This document shows, in pieces, positions 8,722 to 16,410 of a DNA stretch of 44,098 nucleotides. A program made the position numbers and the translations under genes. The stretch is from an uncultured Lachnospiraceae bacterium (GTDB taxonomy: Bacteria; Bacillota; Clostridia; Lachnospirales; Lachnospiraceae), in NCBI GenBank assembly GCA_910578405.1, contig CAJTQO010000029.1, positions 1-44,098 on the forward strand, read 5' to 3'. The first letter of the stretch is position 1. Each line of letters starts with the position of its first letter. The notes under the pieces were generated by a model. It was not told the origin of the DNA and ran no database searches. It worked only from the letters and a program-made list of their open reading frames with translations.

Positions 8722-10401
8722 ATGGCTAACGAAGAAAATACGAAAGTGGAACATATGAAGTTAGACGATACGCAGCGTGTCAAAGTGCTTTCTCCAAGTG
8801 CGCTGGTGCTGAAACGGTTTTTCCGCAACCGGCTGGCAATTATCGGCATGGTGATTATTATTTTTATGTTCCTGTTTTCCTTTGTGGGCGGCATGGTGAA
8901 CCCCTACGGGCAGAGCCAGGTTTTTTATACTACAGAGGAAATGAAAAAGGATTACGCCGGCGCCACTTATATTAATGATTATATGATTTACCAGGAGGAA
9001 GGGGCGGAGGTTCCAAGCGATTTGTATTCCAAATCCATCCTGGCAGTGACGAAAAACCAGAAAGTGGTGGAAACCAGAGGCGGAGGTTCTCTGGCGCTGC
9101 GCCCTCTGGCGGGAGATTCCTATCTTGTCTATGGCGCGGAGGAGACGAAAAATCCAAGGGCCATGAAGTCTGCGGAACATAAAGACGCGGTGGCTGCCGG
9201 GGAGAATTATTTTGAATATGACGGCACGGCTTATATTGTGGATGACGCCACAGGCAAAGAGTTGCTTTATAAAGTGAATGAGCTGGCAGTGATTTGCAAG
9301 CTGTCTTTTACCCCATATACGGCCGATACGGAGCTGTCCTACCAATTCAGCAAAAACGCTTTGCTGGCGATGAGTGGGAATGGCGGTGAGTTTGAGGCCG
9401 ACGGCTCTTCTTATACATTGGAAATAGAGGGGGAGGAAGCCGCCATGGTCTTTGCGGCGGACGGTTCGGACTATGCTTACATTTCCAATATGAATATCAA
9501 CAGTGTGGTGGGCGGCGTGTTTTTGGCTCCGGATTTTAAAGAAGCGGTGGCGCTGGCCATCCAGGACGGGACGGCTTCCTTTACCTATACGGATGCATCG
9601 GGTGTGGAGGATACGTATCTGTTGTCGGAAAAGAGCGGGCAGTATTTGATTTCCCGCAACCAGGAAACCAGGGTTATTGACACCTATTCCTTACCGTCTG
9701 GGGAGCATTGGCTGGGGACGGACGCCAACGGGATGGATTTGTTAGCCAGGCTTATGTATGGCGGGCGCATTTCCCTGCTGATTGGTTTTGTGGTGGTAAT
9801 TATTGAAGTGCTTATTGGCGTAATCGTGGGCGGCGTCGCAGGGTATTTCGGCGGCTGGGTAGACAATACGCTGATGCGTCTTGTGGATGTCATTTATTGT
9901 ATTCCTTCCATGCCGTTATACTTAATCCTTGGCTCCATTATGGATCATTACAGAGCCAGCCCTACGGTGCGTATTTATATGCTGTGTGTGATTATGAGCG
10001 CCATCGGCTGGGTGGGAATTGCCCGTATTGTGCGGGGGCAGATTCTGTCATTGCGGGAGCAGGAATTTATGGTGGCGGCGGAAGCGCTGGGCATTAGCGT
10101 AGGGCGGCGGATTTTCAAGCACTTGGTGCCGAATGTGGTACCGCAGCTTATTGTGTTTGCCACGATGGGGCTTGGCGATGTCATTCTGGCAGAGGCGACG
10201 CTTAGTTTCCTCGGGCTTGGTATTAAATACCCGGCGGCTTCCTGGGGAAGCATTATCAATGCGGTAAACGATTCTTATGTAATGACAAATTACCTGTTTG
10301 TATGGGTTCCGGCCGGATTTTTGATCCTGTTGACGGTGCTGGCCTTTAACTTTATCGGTGACGGCCTGCGAGATGCGTTTGACCCGAAGATGAAACGGTA
10401 G
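8722..10401 (+). CDS. oppC: Oligopeptide ABC transporter permease, OppC type, with large extracellular insertion
   Basis: This 559-aa protein is the second channel subunit. TM1 (about residues 35-55) follows a soluble tail. The canonical OppC core begins at HWLGTDANGMDLLARLMYGG near residue 328 and carries the remaining helices. The EAA loop (EFMVAAEALGISVGRRIFKHLVPN) and the GDVILAEATLSFLGLG motif are present. In ordinary OppC (about 300 aa) the HxLGTD motif lies near residue 80, so about 245 extra residues sit between TM1 and TM2, outside the cell. This insert is rich in Tyr, Ser and acidic residues and has no motif I recognise. It is in frame and codon use matches the rest, so it is not an assembly artefact in appearance. 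The neighbouring binding protein is enlarged too. Confidence 0.92.
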   Translation: MANEENTKVEHMKLDDTQRVKVLSPSALVLKRFFRNRLAIIGMVIIIFMFLFSFVGGMVNPYGQSQVFYTTEEMKKDYAGATYINDYMIYQEEGAEVPSDLYSKSILAVTKNQKVVETRGGGSLALRPLAGDSYLVYGAEETKNPRAMKSAEHKDAVAAGENYFEYDGTAYIVDDATGKELLYKVNELAVICKLSFTPYTADTELSYQFSKNALLAMSGNGGEFEADGSSYTLEIEGEEAAMVFAADGSDYAYISNMNINSVVGGVFLAPDFKEAVALAIQDGTASFTYTDASGVEDTYLLSEKSGQYLISRNQETRVIDTYSLPSGEHWLGTDANGMDLLARLMYGGRISLLIGFVVVIIEVLIGVIVGGVAGYFGGWVDNTLMRLVDVIYCIPSMPLYLILGSIMDHYRASPTVRIYMLCVIMSAIGWVGIARIVRGQILSLREQEFMVAAEALGISVGRRIFKHLVPNVVPQLIVFATMGLGDVILAEATLSFLGLGIKYPAASWGSIINAVNDSYVMTNYLFVWVPAGFLILLTVLAFNFIGDGLRDAFDPKMKR

Positions 10402-10415
10402 GAGGATTGGGGGTT

Positions 10416-11573
10416 ATGATGGCAGGAAAGAAAAAGAATGCAAATTATATATCCGCGAAGGAGTCGCGGGAGATTTCCAGGAAGAACCGCAAAATTACCA
10501 GAGAGATGGAGCAGAAGAGGAACCGGAAGAACATACCGGAATCGGAATATGTGACAAAGATGAAGAACTCGGACAACTGTGTGGAGTTTGACAATGTGCA
10601 TACCTACTTTTTTACCGATATCGGCACGGTGAAGTCGGTAAACGGCGTATCCTTTGATGTGCCGCAAGGGAAAACGGTAGGGATTGTGGGAGAATCCGGC
10701 TGCGGGAAATCCGTCACCAGCCTGTCCCTTTTGCAGTTGGTGCAGCGGCCCTCCGGGCAGACTGTGGAGGGGGAAATCCGTTTTAACACAGGGGATAAGG
10801 TTTACAATGTGGTCAATGCCCCGACGGAGGTGATGCAGAAGCTGCGGGGAAATTATATGTCCATGATTTTCCAGGAGCCTATGACTTCTTTAAACCCGGT
10901 ATTCCGCATTGGCGACCAGGTGGATGAGGTGATTGGGCTGCACAATGCGGAAATGTCCAAAGAGCAGGTGAAGGCCCGTACGATAGAGATGCTGGATATG
11001 GTAGGAATCGCCAATAAAGAAGGGGTATACCAGATGTATCCCCACGAGCTGTCCGGCGGTATGCGCCAGCGTATAATGATTGCCATGGCTCTGGCCTGCA
11101 GTCCCAGGTTAATTGTTGCGGACGAGCCTACTACGGCGCTGGATGTGACGATACAGGCGCAGGTGTTGGATTTGCTGCGCAGTTTAAAGGATAAAATCAA
11201 CAGTTCCATTATGCTGATTACCCATGACTTGGGCGTGGTGGCGGAAATGGCGGATTATGTAGTGGTTATGTATGCGGGGCGCGTGGTGGAAAAGGGGACG
11301 GCTAAGGAGATTTTCAAAGACCCCAGGCATCCGTACACCATTGGGTTAATGAATTCCAAACCGGTGGTGGGCAAGCATATAGACAAGCTGTACAGCATTC
11401 CGGGCAGCGTGCCAAACCCGGTGGATATGCCGGATTACTGTTATTTTAAAGACCGCTGTGAGATGTGTGTGGAAGGGTGCGAGGGCGAATATCCAAGGGC
11501 CTACCAGGTATCCCCCACCCATGTGGTGAGCTGTTACCGTTGCAAGGAAGGAGGCGCGCAGGATGGCAAGTGA
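10416..11573 (+). CDS. oppD: Oligopeptide ABC transporter ATP-binding protein, OppD type
   Basis: This 385-aa ATPase powers the importer. Walker A (GESGCGKS) is near residue 92, the Q-loop region IFQEPMTSLNP follows, the signature LSGGMRQR is near 212 and Walker B (LIVADEPTTALD) near 232. The C-terminal oligopeptide/dipeptide domain has a cysteine cluster (CYFKDRCEMCVEGC, then a late HVVSCYRC) of the kind that binds an iron-sulfur cluster in some OppD proteins. The N-terminus has about 45 extra, highly basic residues before the ABC domain. A TTG at 10407 is in frame, but AGGAGG at 10400-10405 fits the ATG at 10416 (or 10419) better. The last 11 bases overlap oppF. Confidence 0.93.
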   Translation: MMAGKKKNANYISAKESREISRKNRKITREMEQKRNRKNIPESEYVTKMKNSDNCVEFDNVHTYFFTDIGTVKSVNGVSFDVPQGKTVGIVGESGCGKSVTSLSLLQLVQRPSGQTVEGEIRFNTGDKVYNVVNAPTEVMQKLRGNYMSMIFQEPMTSLNPVFRIGDQVDEVIGLHNAEMSKEQVKARTIEMLDMVGIANKEGVYQMYPHELSGGMRQRIMIAMALACSPRLIVADEPTTALDVTIQAQVLDLLRSLKDKINSSIMLITHDLGVVAEMADYVVVMYAGRVVEKGTAKEIFKDPRHPYTIGLMNSKPVVGKHIDKLYSIPGSVPNPVDMPDYCYFKDRCEMCVEGCEGEYPRAYQVSPTHVVSCYRCKEGGAQDGK

Positions 11574-12567
11574 AGACAAGGAAAGGCTGGCGCACCAGGA
11601 GGAAAATATACTGGAAGTGTCCCATTTGAAAAAGTATTTCCCCATTAAAGGCGGCTTTTTCGGCGGAGAAACCGGAAGCGTGAAAGCGGTGGACGATGTG
11701 TCCTTCCAAATCAGGCGGGGGACTACCATGGGGTTAGTGGGGGAATCCGGCTGCGGGAAGTCCACCACCGGGCGCACCATATTGCGTTTGATTGAGAAAA
11801 CGGCAGGGACGGTTCTTTTTAACGGAACGGATGTAAACGGGATGGATAAGAAACAACTGCGGCAACTGCGGACGAAGATGCAGATTATTTTCCAGGATCC
11901 GTATTCTTCCCTGTCGCCCCGGCTGCCTATCGGAGAGATTATCGGCGAGGCTGTGCGGCAGCACAATCTTGTGTCAAAGGAGCAGTATAATGATTACATT
12001 ACGCAGGTCATGCTGGATTGCGGCCTGCAGGAGTATCATAAGGACAGGTATCCCCATGAGTTTTCCGGGGGACAGCGGCAGCGTATCTGCATAGCCAGGG
12101 CATTGGCGTTAAAGCCGGAATTTATCGTCTGCGATGAGCCGGTATCGGCTCTGGATGTGTCGATTCAGGCGCAGATTATCAACCTGCTCAAAGAGCTGCA
12201 GGAGAAGAGGAACTTAACGTACTTGTTTATCTCCCATGATTTGTCGGTGGTGGAGCATATTTCCGACGCCATCGGCGTGATGTATCTGGGCGGACTGGTG
12301 GAAACGGGGAGTACGGAGGATATCTTCGGGAATCCGCTCCATCCTTACACGAAAGCGCTGTTCAGCGCCATTCCGATGCCGGATCCGGATATCAAAATTA
12401 ACCGGACAATACTGGAAGGGGATATCCCTTCCCCGGCCAATCCGCCCAAGGGATGTAAGTTCCATACCCGCTGCAGGGAATGCATGGCAGTCTGCAAGGA
12501 ACAGGCGCCGGAGGCAAAGGATATGGGCAACGGGCATGTGGTGCGGTGCCATTTATATGATAAGTAG
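11563..12567 (+). CDS. oppF: Oligopeptide ABC transporter ATP-binding protein, OppF type
   Basis: This 334-aa protein is the second ATPase of the importer. It has Walker A GESGCGKS near residue 60, the Q-loop IFQDPYSSLSPR, the signature FSGGQRQR near 167, Walker B (FIVCDEPVSALD) near 187 and the H-loop in SHDLSVVEHI. The C-terminal domain has the usual Cys pattern (GCKFHTRCRECMAVC, later VVRC). Its start overlaps oppD by 11 bases, so the two are translationally coupled. GGAAGGAGG lies before the ATG. The operon ends 2 bases later in a strong terminator. Confidence 0.93.
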   Translation: MASEDKERLAHQEENILEVSHLKKYFPIKGGFFGGETGSVKAVDDVSFQIRRGTTMGLVGESGCGKSTTGRTILRLIEKTAGTVLFNGTDVNGMDKKQLRQLRTKMQIIFQDPYSSLSPRLPIGEIIGEAVRQHNLVSKEQYNDYITQVMLDCGLQEYHKDRYPHEFSGGQRQRICIARALALKPEFIVCDEPVSALDVSIQAQIINLLKELQEKRNLTYLFISHDLSVVEHISDAIGVMYLGGLVETGSTEDIFGNPLHPYTKALFSAIPMPDPDIKINRTILEGDIPSPANPPKGCKFHTRCRECMAVCKEQAPEAKDMGNGHVVRCHLYDK

Positions 12568-12612
12568 GAAAAAAACATGGTGTCTGGCAAAAGCCAGGCG
12601 CCATGTTTTTTA
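12568..12612 (+). terminator. Rho-independent terminator of the opp operon
   Basis: A-rich sequence leads into a long stem (AAAAAACATGG, TGTCTGGC, loop AAAA, GCCAGGCG, CCATGTTTTTT) starting right after the oppF stop. The A-run and T-run make it able to act in both directions, so it could also end transcription of the broken regulator gene on the minus strand. Confidence 0.9.
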
Positions 12613-12798
12613 CAAACCGAATGGGGCAAGGCTCTGCGAAAGATACGCAAGCCCTCTAAGAAAAAAATATGATATATGCTTTCCCTTCCCTATGTTGGCA
12701 ATTATATTTGTGGTAAGACCGGCGACAAGCCTTAAATTTTCTTTTCTTATGTTGCCCTCTATCCGTGTGTGCCAGAGAGGTTTGTAGCTGATGTGCAT
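12610..12798 (-). pseudogene. Frameshifted small HTH (XRE/HTH_26-type) regulator
   Basis: Reading leftward from the ATG at 12798, the first ~45 residues (MHISYKPLWHTRIEGN, then RKENLRLVAGLTTNIIANIG, then KGKHIS) match the N-terminal half of small Cro/CI-type regulators such as the YozG-like HTH_26 group (about 70 aa). AGGAAG precedes the start. After KHIS the frame runs into unrelated residues. The neighbouring frame gives LEGLRIFRRALPHSV, which fits the family's next helix (usually METLLKICRALHC-like). The break coincides with a 7-base A-run at 12661-12667 on the plus strand. The gene is therefore probably inactivated by a homopolymer indel, unless this is a sequencing error. Its 3' end runs into the opp terminator. 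Confidence 0.6.
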
Positions 12799-12932
12799 TT
12801 TTCTTCCTGCCCGGGATGGGCGTTTCCCCTCATTATATCAGGTTCCTTGCTAACTCACCAATATTTCTTGACAGTATCGCCGGTTCCGTCTGGATTGTGC
12901 TTTTCCTTTTCCCTTTTGAATACATCTAATTA

Positions 12933-13006
12933 GCCATGACCTGCTTTACGGGGTGAGATGACGATTGCTGCCATGAGCCGCTTTACGGGGTGAGATGGCA
13001 ATTGTT
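12933..13006. repeat. 37-bp tandem direct repeat, two copies
   Basis: Two imperfect 37-bp units begin with GCCATGA at 12933 and 12970 and share CTTTACGGGGTGAGATG. They lie in the gene-free stretch 12799-13053, where I see nothing else except a TTGACA at 12868-12873 without a convincing -10 box. The function is unknown; tandem regulator sites are possible. Confidence 0.7.
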
Positions 13007-13053
13007 GCGTCTTATGAAGCGCGGCAAAAAAGTGATTTGCCTCTTTGCAGCAG

Positions 13054-13082
13054 TTGTTTTTCGGGGGAAGATATTTTATAAT
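13054..13082 (+). promoter_or_regulatory. Promoter for the helical-repeat protein
   Basis: TTGTTT (13054-13059) and TATAAT (13077-13082) are 17 bp apart, about 50 bp before the ATG at 13135. The promoter lies downstream of the in-frame ATG at 13045, which argues against that longer start. Confidence 0.6.
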
Positions 13083-13134
13083 AAAAAAGCGAATGCAAAG
13101 GGAAAAGAATAATCAAATAAGGAAGGTTGAAACA

Positions 13135-14445
13135 ATGGATGAAAAGAAGTTAATGGAACTGGCTGGGAAACTGGAAAAGGAGGAATTATTGCAGTTGGTG
13201 GGCCGGATGGCGCAGGCCAGCGGTTCGGCACGCAAGGTGATGGAGGAATATTGCGGGAAGAACGCTGTGACGGGGGGCGGGGAGAACCTGGAAGCACAGC
13301 TTTTGCAGCATTGGGGGGAGGCGCAGCCAGTCATAGCCATGTTTAATACCTGCGGCGGCGGTTCGTCAAGCGATGAGGACAGCATCCGGGAGGAACTGGA
13401 CGCCATGAAGACGTTGCTTGGAAAAGGAGAGTTTTCCTGGGACGTAAGGAAAGAAATATTGGATGGGGTTCTGGAAGAGGTGGCTTCCGATAACAGCGGG
13501 CTGACGGATGTTTTGGTGGATATGGCCCTTAGGCTGTGCAAGGAGAAGGAAGAGCGCATTTACGTGGCGGACTTTCTGTCGGATTATGGAAACCCTTTTT
13601 ATAAAAATTATGCTTCGGAGCTTTATATGGAGAACAATAAGGGTAGGAAGGAGCCGGAAGAGGCAAAGGAAAATCCGGTCAACAGTGCAGATTATATGGC
13701 ATTGGCAAACCGTTATAAAAAGCAGGGGGATGCTGAGCTTGCGCTGAAAACGGTTTTGGAAGGGTTGGAAAAGGCGCAGGGCAGGCTGTATGAAATATAT
13801 GAGTATCTTTTTAGCCACTATGCAAAGCGGAAAGATGAAAGCGGTTTGGAGGATTTGTATAAAAAGGCTTCCGCCAGAAAGCAGGATAAGGATTTTATTA
13901 CGGAACTGTTATATGGCTATTATAAAGAGCAGAAAAATTACGGGAAGAAGAAAGAAATGCTTCTGGATTTGATTTCCTGCGCGGACTGTAAGAAACTGGG
14001 GAAATGGTATGCAGTCTGCCGGCAAGAACTGAGCGGGGAGGACTTTGCGGCGGAAGAGGGTAAGACGCTGCAGGCTATTAAAGAGAGGGAGCCGGCAATC
14101 TACGTTGACCTTTGTCTGGAAAACGGCAAGACGAAAGAAGTATTGGAATATCTGGCAGGGACAGAGCGGTTTACGCAAGGGAACGCCGATGCGGAACACA
14201 GGATAAGCAAACAGTTGGCGGCGGCGCACCCAAAGGAAATTGTGGAGGCGTATTGGGCGGAAGCGCGCTATTTGGGACAGCTTGGGGGAGAAGAGGACTG
14301 CGCTCATGCAGTGGATGTGCTGCGGGAGATTCAGGGAATTATGGAGAGGAATCACTGGACGGACGAGTGGAACGAAAGGTATAACGATTTTATCCGGGAG
14401 AGCATTACCAATCCTATGATGATATCGGAACTGGCCAGGTTTTAG
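13135..14445 (+). CDS. Helical-repeat (TPR-like) cytoplasmic protein, unknown function
   Basis: This 436-aa protein has no signal peptide or membrane segment and reads as all alpha-helical. The middle resembles TPR-type repeats, for example DYMALANRYKKQGDAELAL (about residues 183-201) followed by a second A/B helix pair (GRLYEIYEYLFSHYAKRK). The N-terminal half (LLQHWGEAQPV and the stretch ending LVDMALRLC) may correspond to the helical part seen next to SWIM zinc fingers in other proteins, but no zinc finger is present. It probably acts as a scaffold; no catalytic motif is seen. The start at 13135 has AAGGAAGG 8 bases before it and follows the promoter at 13054-13082. Its stop codon TAG is the first triplet of a MITE-like repeat. 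Confidence 0.8.
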   Translation: MDEKKLMELAGKLEKEELLQLVGRMAQASGSARKVMEEYCGKNAVTGGGENLEAQLLQHWGEAQPVIAMFNTCGGGSSSDEDSIREELDAMKTLLGKGEFSWDVRKEILDGVLEEVASDNSGLTDVLVDMALRLCKEKEERIYVADFLSDYGNPFYKNYASELYMENNKGRKEPEEAKENPVNSADYMALANRYKKQGDAELALKTVLEGLEKAQGRLYEIYEYLFSHYAKRKDESGLEDLYKKASARKQDKDFITELLYGYYKEQKNYGKKKEMLLDLISCADCKKLGKWYAVCRQELSGEDFAAEEGKTLQAIKEREPAIYVDLCLENGKTKEVLEYLAGTERFTQGNADAEHRISKQLAAAHPKEIVEAYWAEARYLGQLGGEEDCAHAVDVLREIQGIMERNHWTDEWNERYNDFIRESITNPMMISELARF

Positions 14446-14504
14446 AGCGTGTTTGAACATTGCTTTCTGGCGGATGTCAGGAGTGGATTTGCAAACCTGC
14501 TCTG
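14443..14504 (-). repeat. MITE-like palindromic repeat, short form, inverted (copy F)
   Basis: The left end (TAGAGCGTGTTTGAA) starts on the stop codon of the preceding gene. Compared with the other copies it lies in reverse orientation: the complement reads CCTGACATCCGCCAGAAAGC and ends in TTCAAACACGCTCTA. The right end is decayed (GCAAACCTGCTCTGG). The internal hairpin is missing, as in copy B. The rest of the gap to 14645 holds nothing I recognise. Confidence 0.8.
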
Positions 14505-14644
14505 GCAGGGGCTGCAGCCTGTTCTGGCATTGGAAGCTCGAAGGGATGGGTTTGGGAAATGGCGCAGGATGATGGCTTTATATGCAATATGATAGGCTGC
14601 CGGAGGAATCCGGGAGGTATTTTAGATACAGGAAGAGGGAGGAT

Positions 14645-15337
14645 ATGAAAAAGAGGAAGAGTGGCATATTATTGGCGTTAATGATAAGCGCAGCGCTCTG
14701 CGCCGGATGCGGCAGGCAGAACGAGGAAGCGGTGGATGCCTGTAAAACAAAGTATGCACAGCTAGTGGACGAACATAATGTAGTGGTGGGGTTGTATGCA
14801 AAGAGCGAGAGCGGGGAGTATGACGGGCGGTTGGAACAGTTAAGCGCCCAGGTGAAGGAAATGGGGGAACTGGATGTGGGGCGGATGGAAGTGGAAGAAC
14901 TGGATGCCCTGCTTGAACAGATGAAGGGGCTGATGGAGGAGTATGAGGAGATTTATGCGGATATAGAGAAAACGGCAGGGCAGGCGGAGGAGACGGAATA
15001 TTGCCAGGCGTCGGTAACGCTGAAAAATATGACCACAGTTTCATTTTATGAAGTTTATTTTTACAATGCGGCGAAAGAGGAGACACGCGTCAATCTGGTG
15101 ACGGATGACCCGGAGACTTACAACGGGCTGGAAGTATATAACCTGGTGAACTTGGTTATGGAAAAAGAACAGACGATCTGGCGTCTGGAGGCGTTGGACA
15201 ATGAGGGAAATCTGATTGCATCCGGCGACATAGATCTGGCGCCCTATGACGGGACAGGCGTAGTGGTGGAGATGAGATATAGCTTTGATACAAACGAAGG
15301 GTGGTTGGACTTGAAACGCGTGGGAACGGAGGAATAA
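14645..15337 (+). CDS. Lipoprotein, unknown function
   Basis: This 230-aa protein has a signal peptide with lipobox LCAGC (lipidated C22), so it is anchored on the outer face of the membrane. Residues about 25-125 are acidic and predicted to be long helices (coiled-coil like). The C-terminal half begins with CQASVTLKNMTTVSFYEVYF and looks like a beta-sandwich of the kind seen in FxLYD-type or similar outside domains. I do not recognise the family with certainty. The start at 14645 was chosen because GAGGGAGG precedes it and it gives the signal peptide directly; an in-frame ATG at 14582 would bury the signal. It ends 2 bases before the phosphodiesterase start, so the two form an operon. Confidence 0.8.
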   Translation: MKKRKSGILLALMISAALCAGCGRQNEEAVDACKTKYAQLVDEHNVVVGLYAKSESGEYDGRLEQLSAQVKEMGELDVGRMEVEELDALLEQMKGLMEEYEEIYADIEKTAGQAEETEYCQASVTLKNMTTVSFYEVYFYNAAKEETRVNLVTDDPETYNGLEVYNLVNLVMEKEQTIWRLEALDNEGNLIASGDIDLAPYDGTGVVVEMRYSFDTNEGWLDLKRVGTEE

Positions 15338-15339
15338 AC

Positions 15340-16116
15340 ATGCATACGGAAATTTTTGCGCACCGGGGGGCGAGCCAGTATGCCCCCGAAAATACAATGG
15401 CGGCATTCCGGCTGGCGCAGGAGCAGAAAGCGGATGGGATTGAACTGGATGTGCAGCTCACCAAAGACGGGGAAATCGTGGTAATCCATGATGAAACCAT
15501 TGACCGGGTCAGCAATGGAAAAGGAGCTGTGGGAAGTTACACATTGGAGGAACTGAGAGCGTTTTCCTTTGACCATGGAATGGAAGGGTACAAGGGGGAG
15601 GGAATTCCCACTTTACGGGATGTGCTGCAGTTACTCCGGCCATGGGAGATGAAGCTGAATATTGAATTGAAAACAGGGATTTACTGGTATCCGCAGATGG
15701 AAGAAAAGGTGGTCAGGCTGGTAAAGGAAGAGGGGATGGAAGAAAGGATTATTTACTCATCCTTTAACCATTACAGCATCAGCCGGATACAGGAACTGGC
15801 CCCAAAGGCTAGGACGGCCTACCTGTTTAGCGATGTGATATTGGATGTGGCCGCTTATGCACAGGGGAACGGGGTGCAGGGGCTGCATCCGGCGCTGTAT
15901 CATGTGAAAATGGCGGACTTTTTGAAACAATATCAGAAATCCGGGCTGGATGTGCGGGTGTGGACGGTAAATGAGGAGGCTGATTTGGAGGAATTGTTCC
16001 GTGCGGGCGTGACGGCTGTGATTACGAACAGGCCGGATTTGGCGTACAAGGTTCGGGAGCGGATGCAGGGGATACGCCCTTCCTTTGGCGCAAATCTTCC
16101 AGAAAGCAGTTTTTAA
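15340..16116 (+). CDS. Glycerophosphodiester phosphodiesterase
   Basis: This 258-aa cytoplasmic enzyme would split glycerophosphodiesters into glycerol 3-phosphate and an alcohol. The family's conserved residues are visible: H8-R9 in AHRGASQYAPENT, E35 and D37 in GIELDVQLTKDG, and H50 in VVIHDETIDR. Late motifs are INIEL-like (LNIELKTG) and VRVWTVNEEADLEELFRAGV-TAVITNRPD. Length is typical (240-260). GGAGG lies 7 bases before the ATG. The last ~14 residues (GIRPSFGANLPESSF) and the stop codon are encoded by a MITE-like repeat, so the native C-terminus was probably a little different. The lipoprotein upstream may help supply or bind the lipid breakdown product. Confidence 0.9.
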   Translation: MHTEIFAHRGASQYAPENTMAAFRLAQEQKADGIELDVQLTKDGEIVVIHDETIDRVSNGKGAVGSYTLEELRAFSFDHGMEGYKGEGIPTLRDVLQLLRPWEMKLNIELKTGIYWYPQMEEKVVRLVKEEGMEERIIYSSFNHYSISRIQELAPKARTAYLFSDVILDVAAYAQGNGVQGLHPALYHVKMADFLKQYQKSGLDVRVWTVNEEADLEELFRAGVTAVITNRPDLAYKVRERMQGIRPSFGANLPESSF

Positions 16117-16126
16117 ACATGCTCCA
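16071..16126 (+). repeat. MITE-like palindromic repeat, right half (copy G), inside a CDS end
   Basis: GATACGCC, TTTGGCGCAAATCT, CCAGAAAGCA, TTTTTAAACATGCTC match in order the right half of the long copies (34291-34441 and 39689-39824). The left half is absent and the end is decayed (CA in place of TA). The repeat supplies the last codons and stop of the phosphodiesterase gene. Confidence 0.75.
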
Positions 16127-16266
16127 GGAGGAATGAGTCAGAGAGGGTAGAGATAAGATAGGCGGAAGCTAAGAGCGAATGGACAGGTTTGGATGGTGGA
16201 CGAGGGGCGTACTTTACCATCAACCGGGCGCGCCAGCATTGGGGACGGGCAGACATGTGGAAAATT

Positions 16267-16296
16267 TTGAAGAAATTCGTCCTGCATTCCCATAAT
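16267..16296 (+). promoter_or_regulatory. Promoter for the FadR-type regulator
   Basis: TTGAAG (16267-16272) and CATAAT (16291-16296) are 18 bp apart. Together with the terminator at 16359-16384 this would give a leader of about 110 nt before the regulator start. The gap 16127-16266 holds nothing I recognise beyond a weak GATGGT/ACCATC stem. Confidence 0.45.
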
Positions 16297-16358
16297 TTGT
16301 ACGGGAGCCGGGAAGGGATAAAATTTAGTTAAGGAAATCCCTGATGCGATAGAGTGAG

Positions 16359-16384
16359 GGACTGTCGCAGTCCGGTTCTTTTTT
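16359..16384 (+). terminator. Intrinsic terminator just upstream of the regulator
   Basis: GGACTG-tcg-CAGTCC (16359-16373) is followed by GGTTCTTTTTT, the form of an intrinsic terminator. It lies only 27 bases before the regulator ATG. It could end the upstream lipoprotein-phosphodiesterase operon, or act as an attenuator in the regulator's own leader. Confidence 0.65.
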
Positions 16385-16410
16385 CAGGCGGCAGGGCAGG
16401 AGGGGACGGA

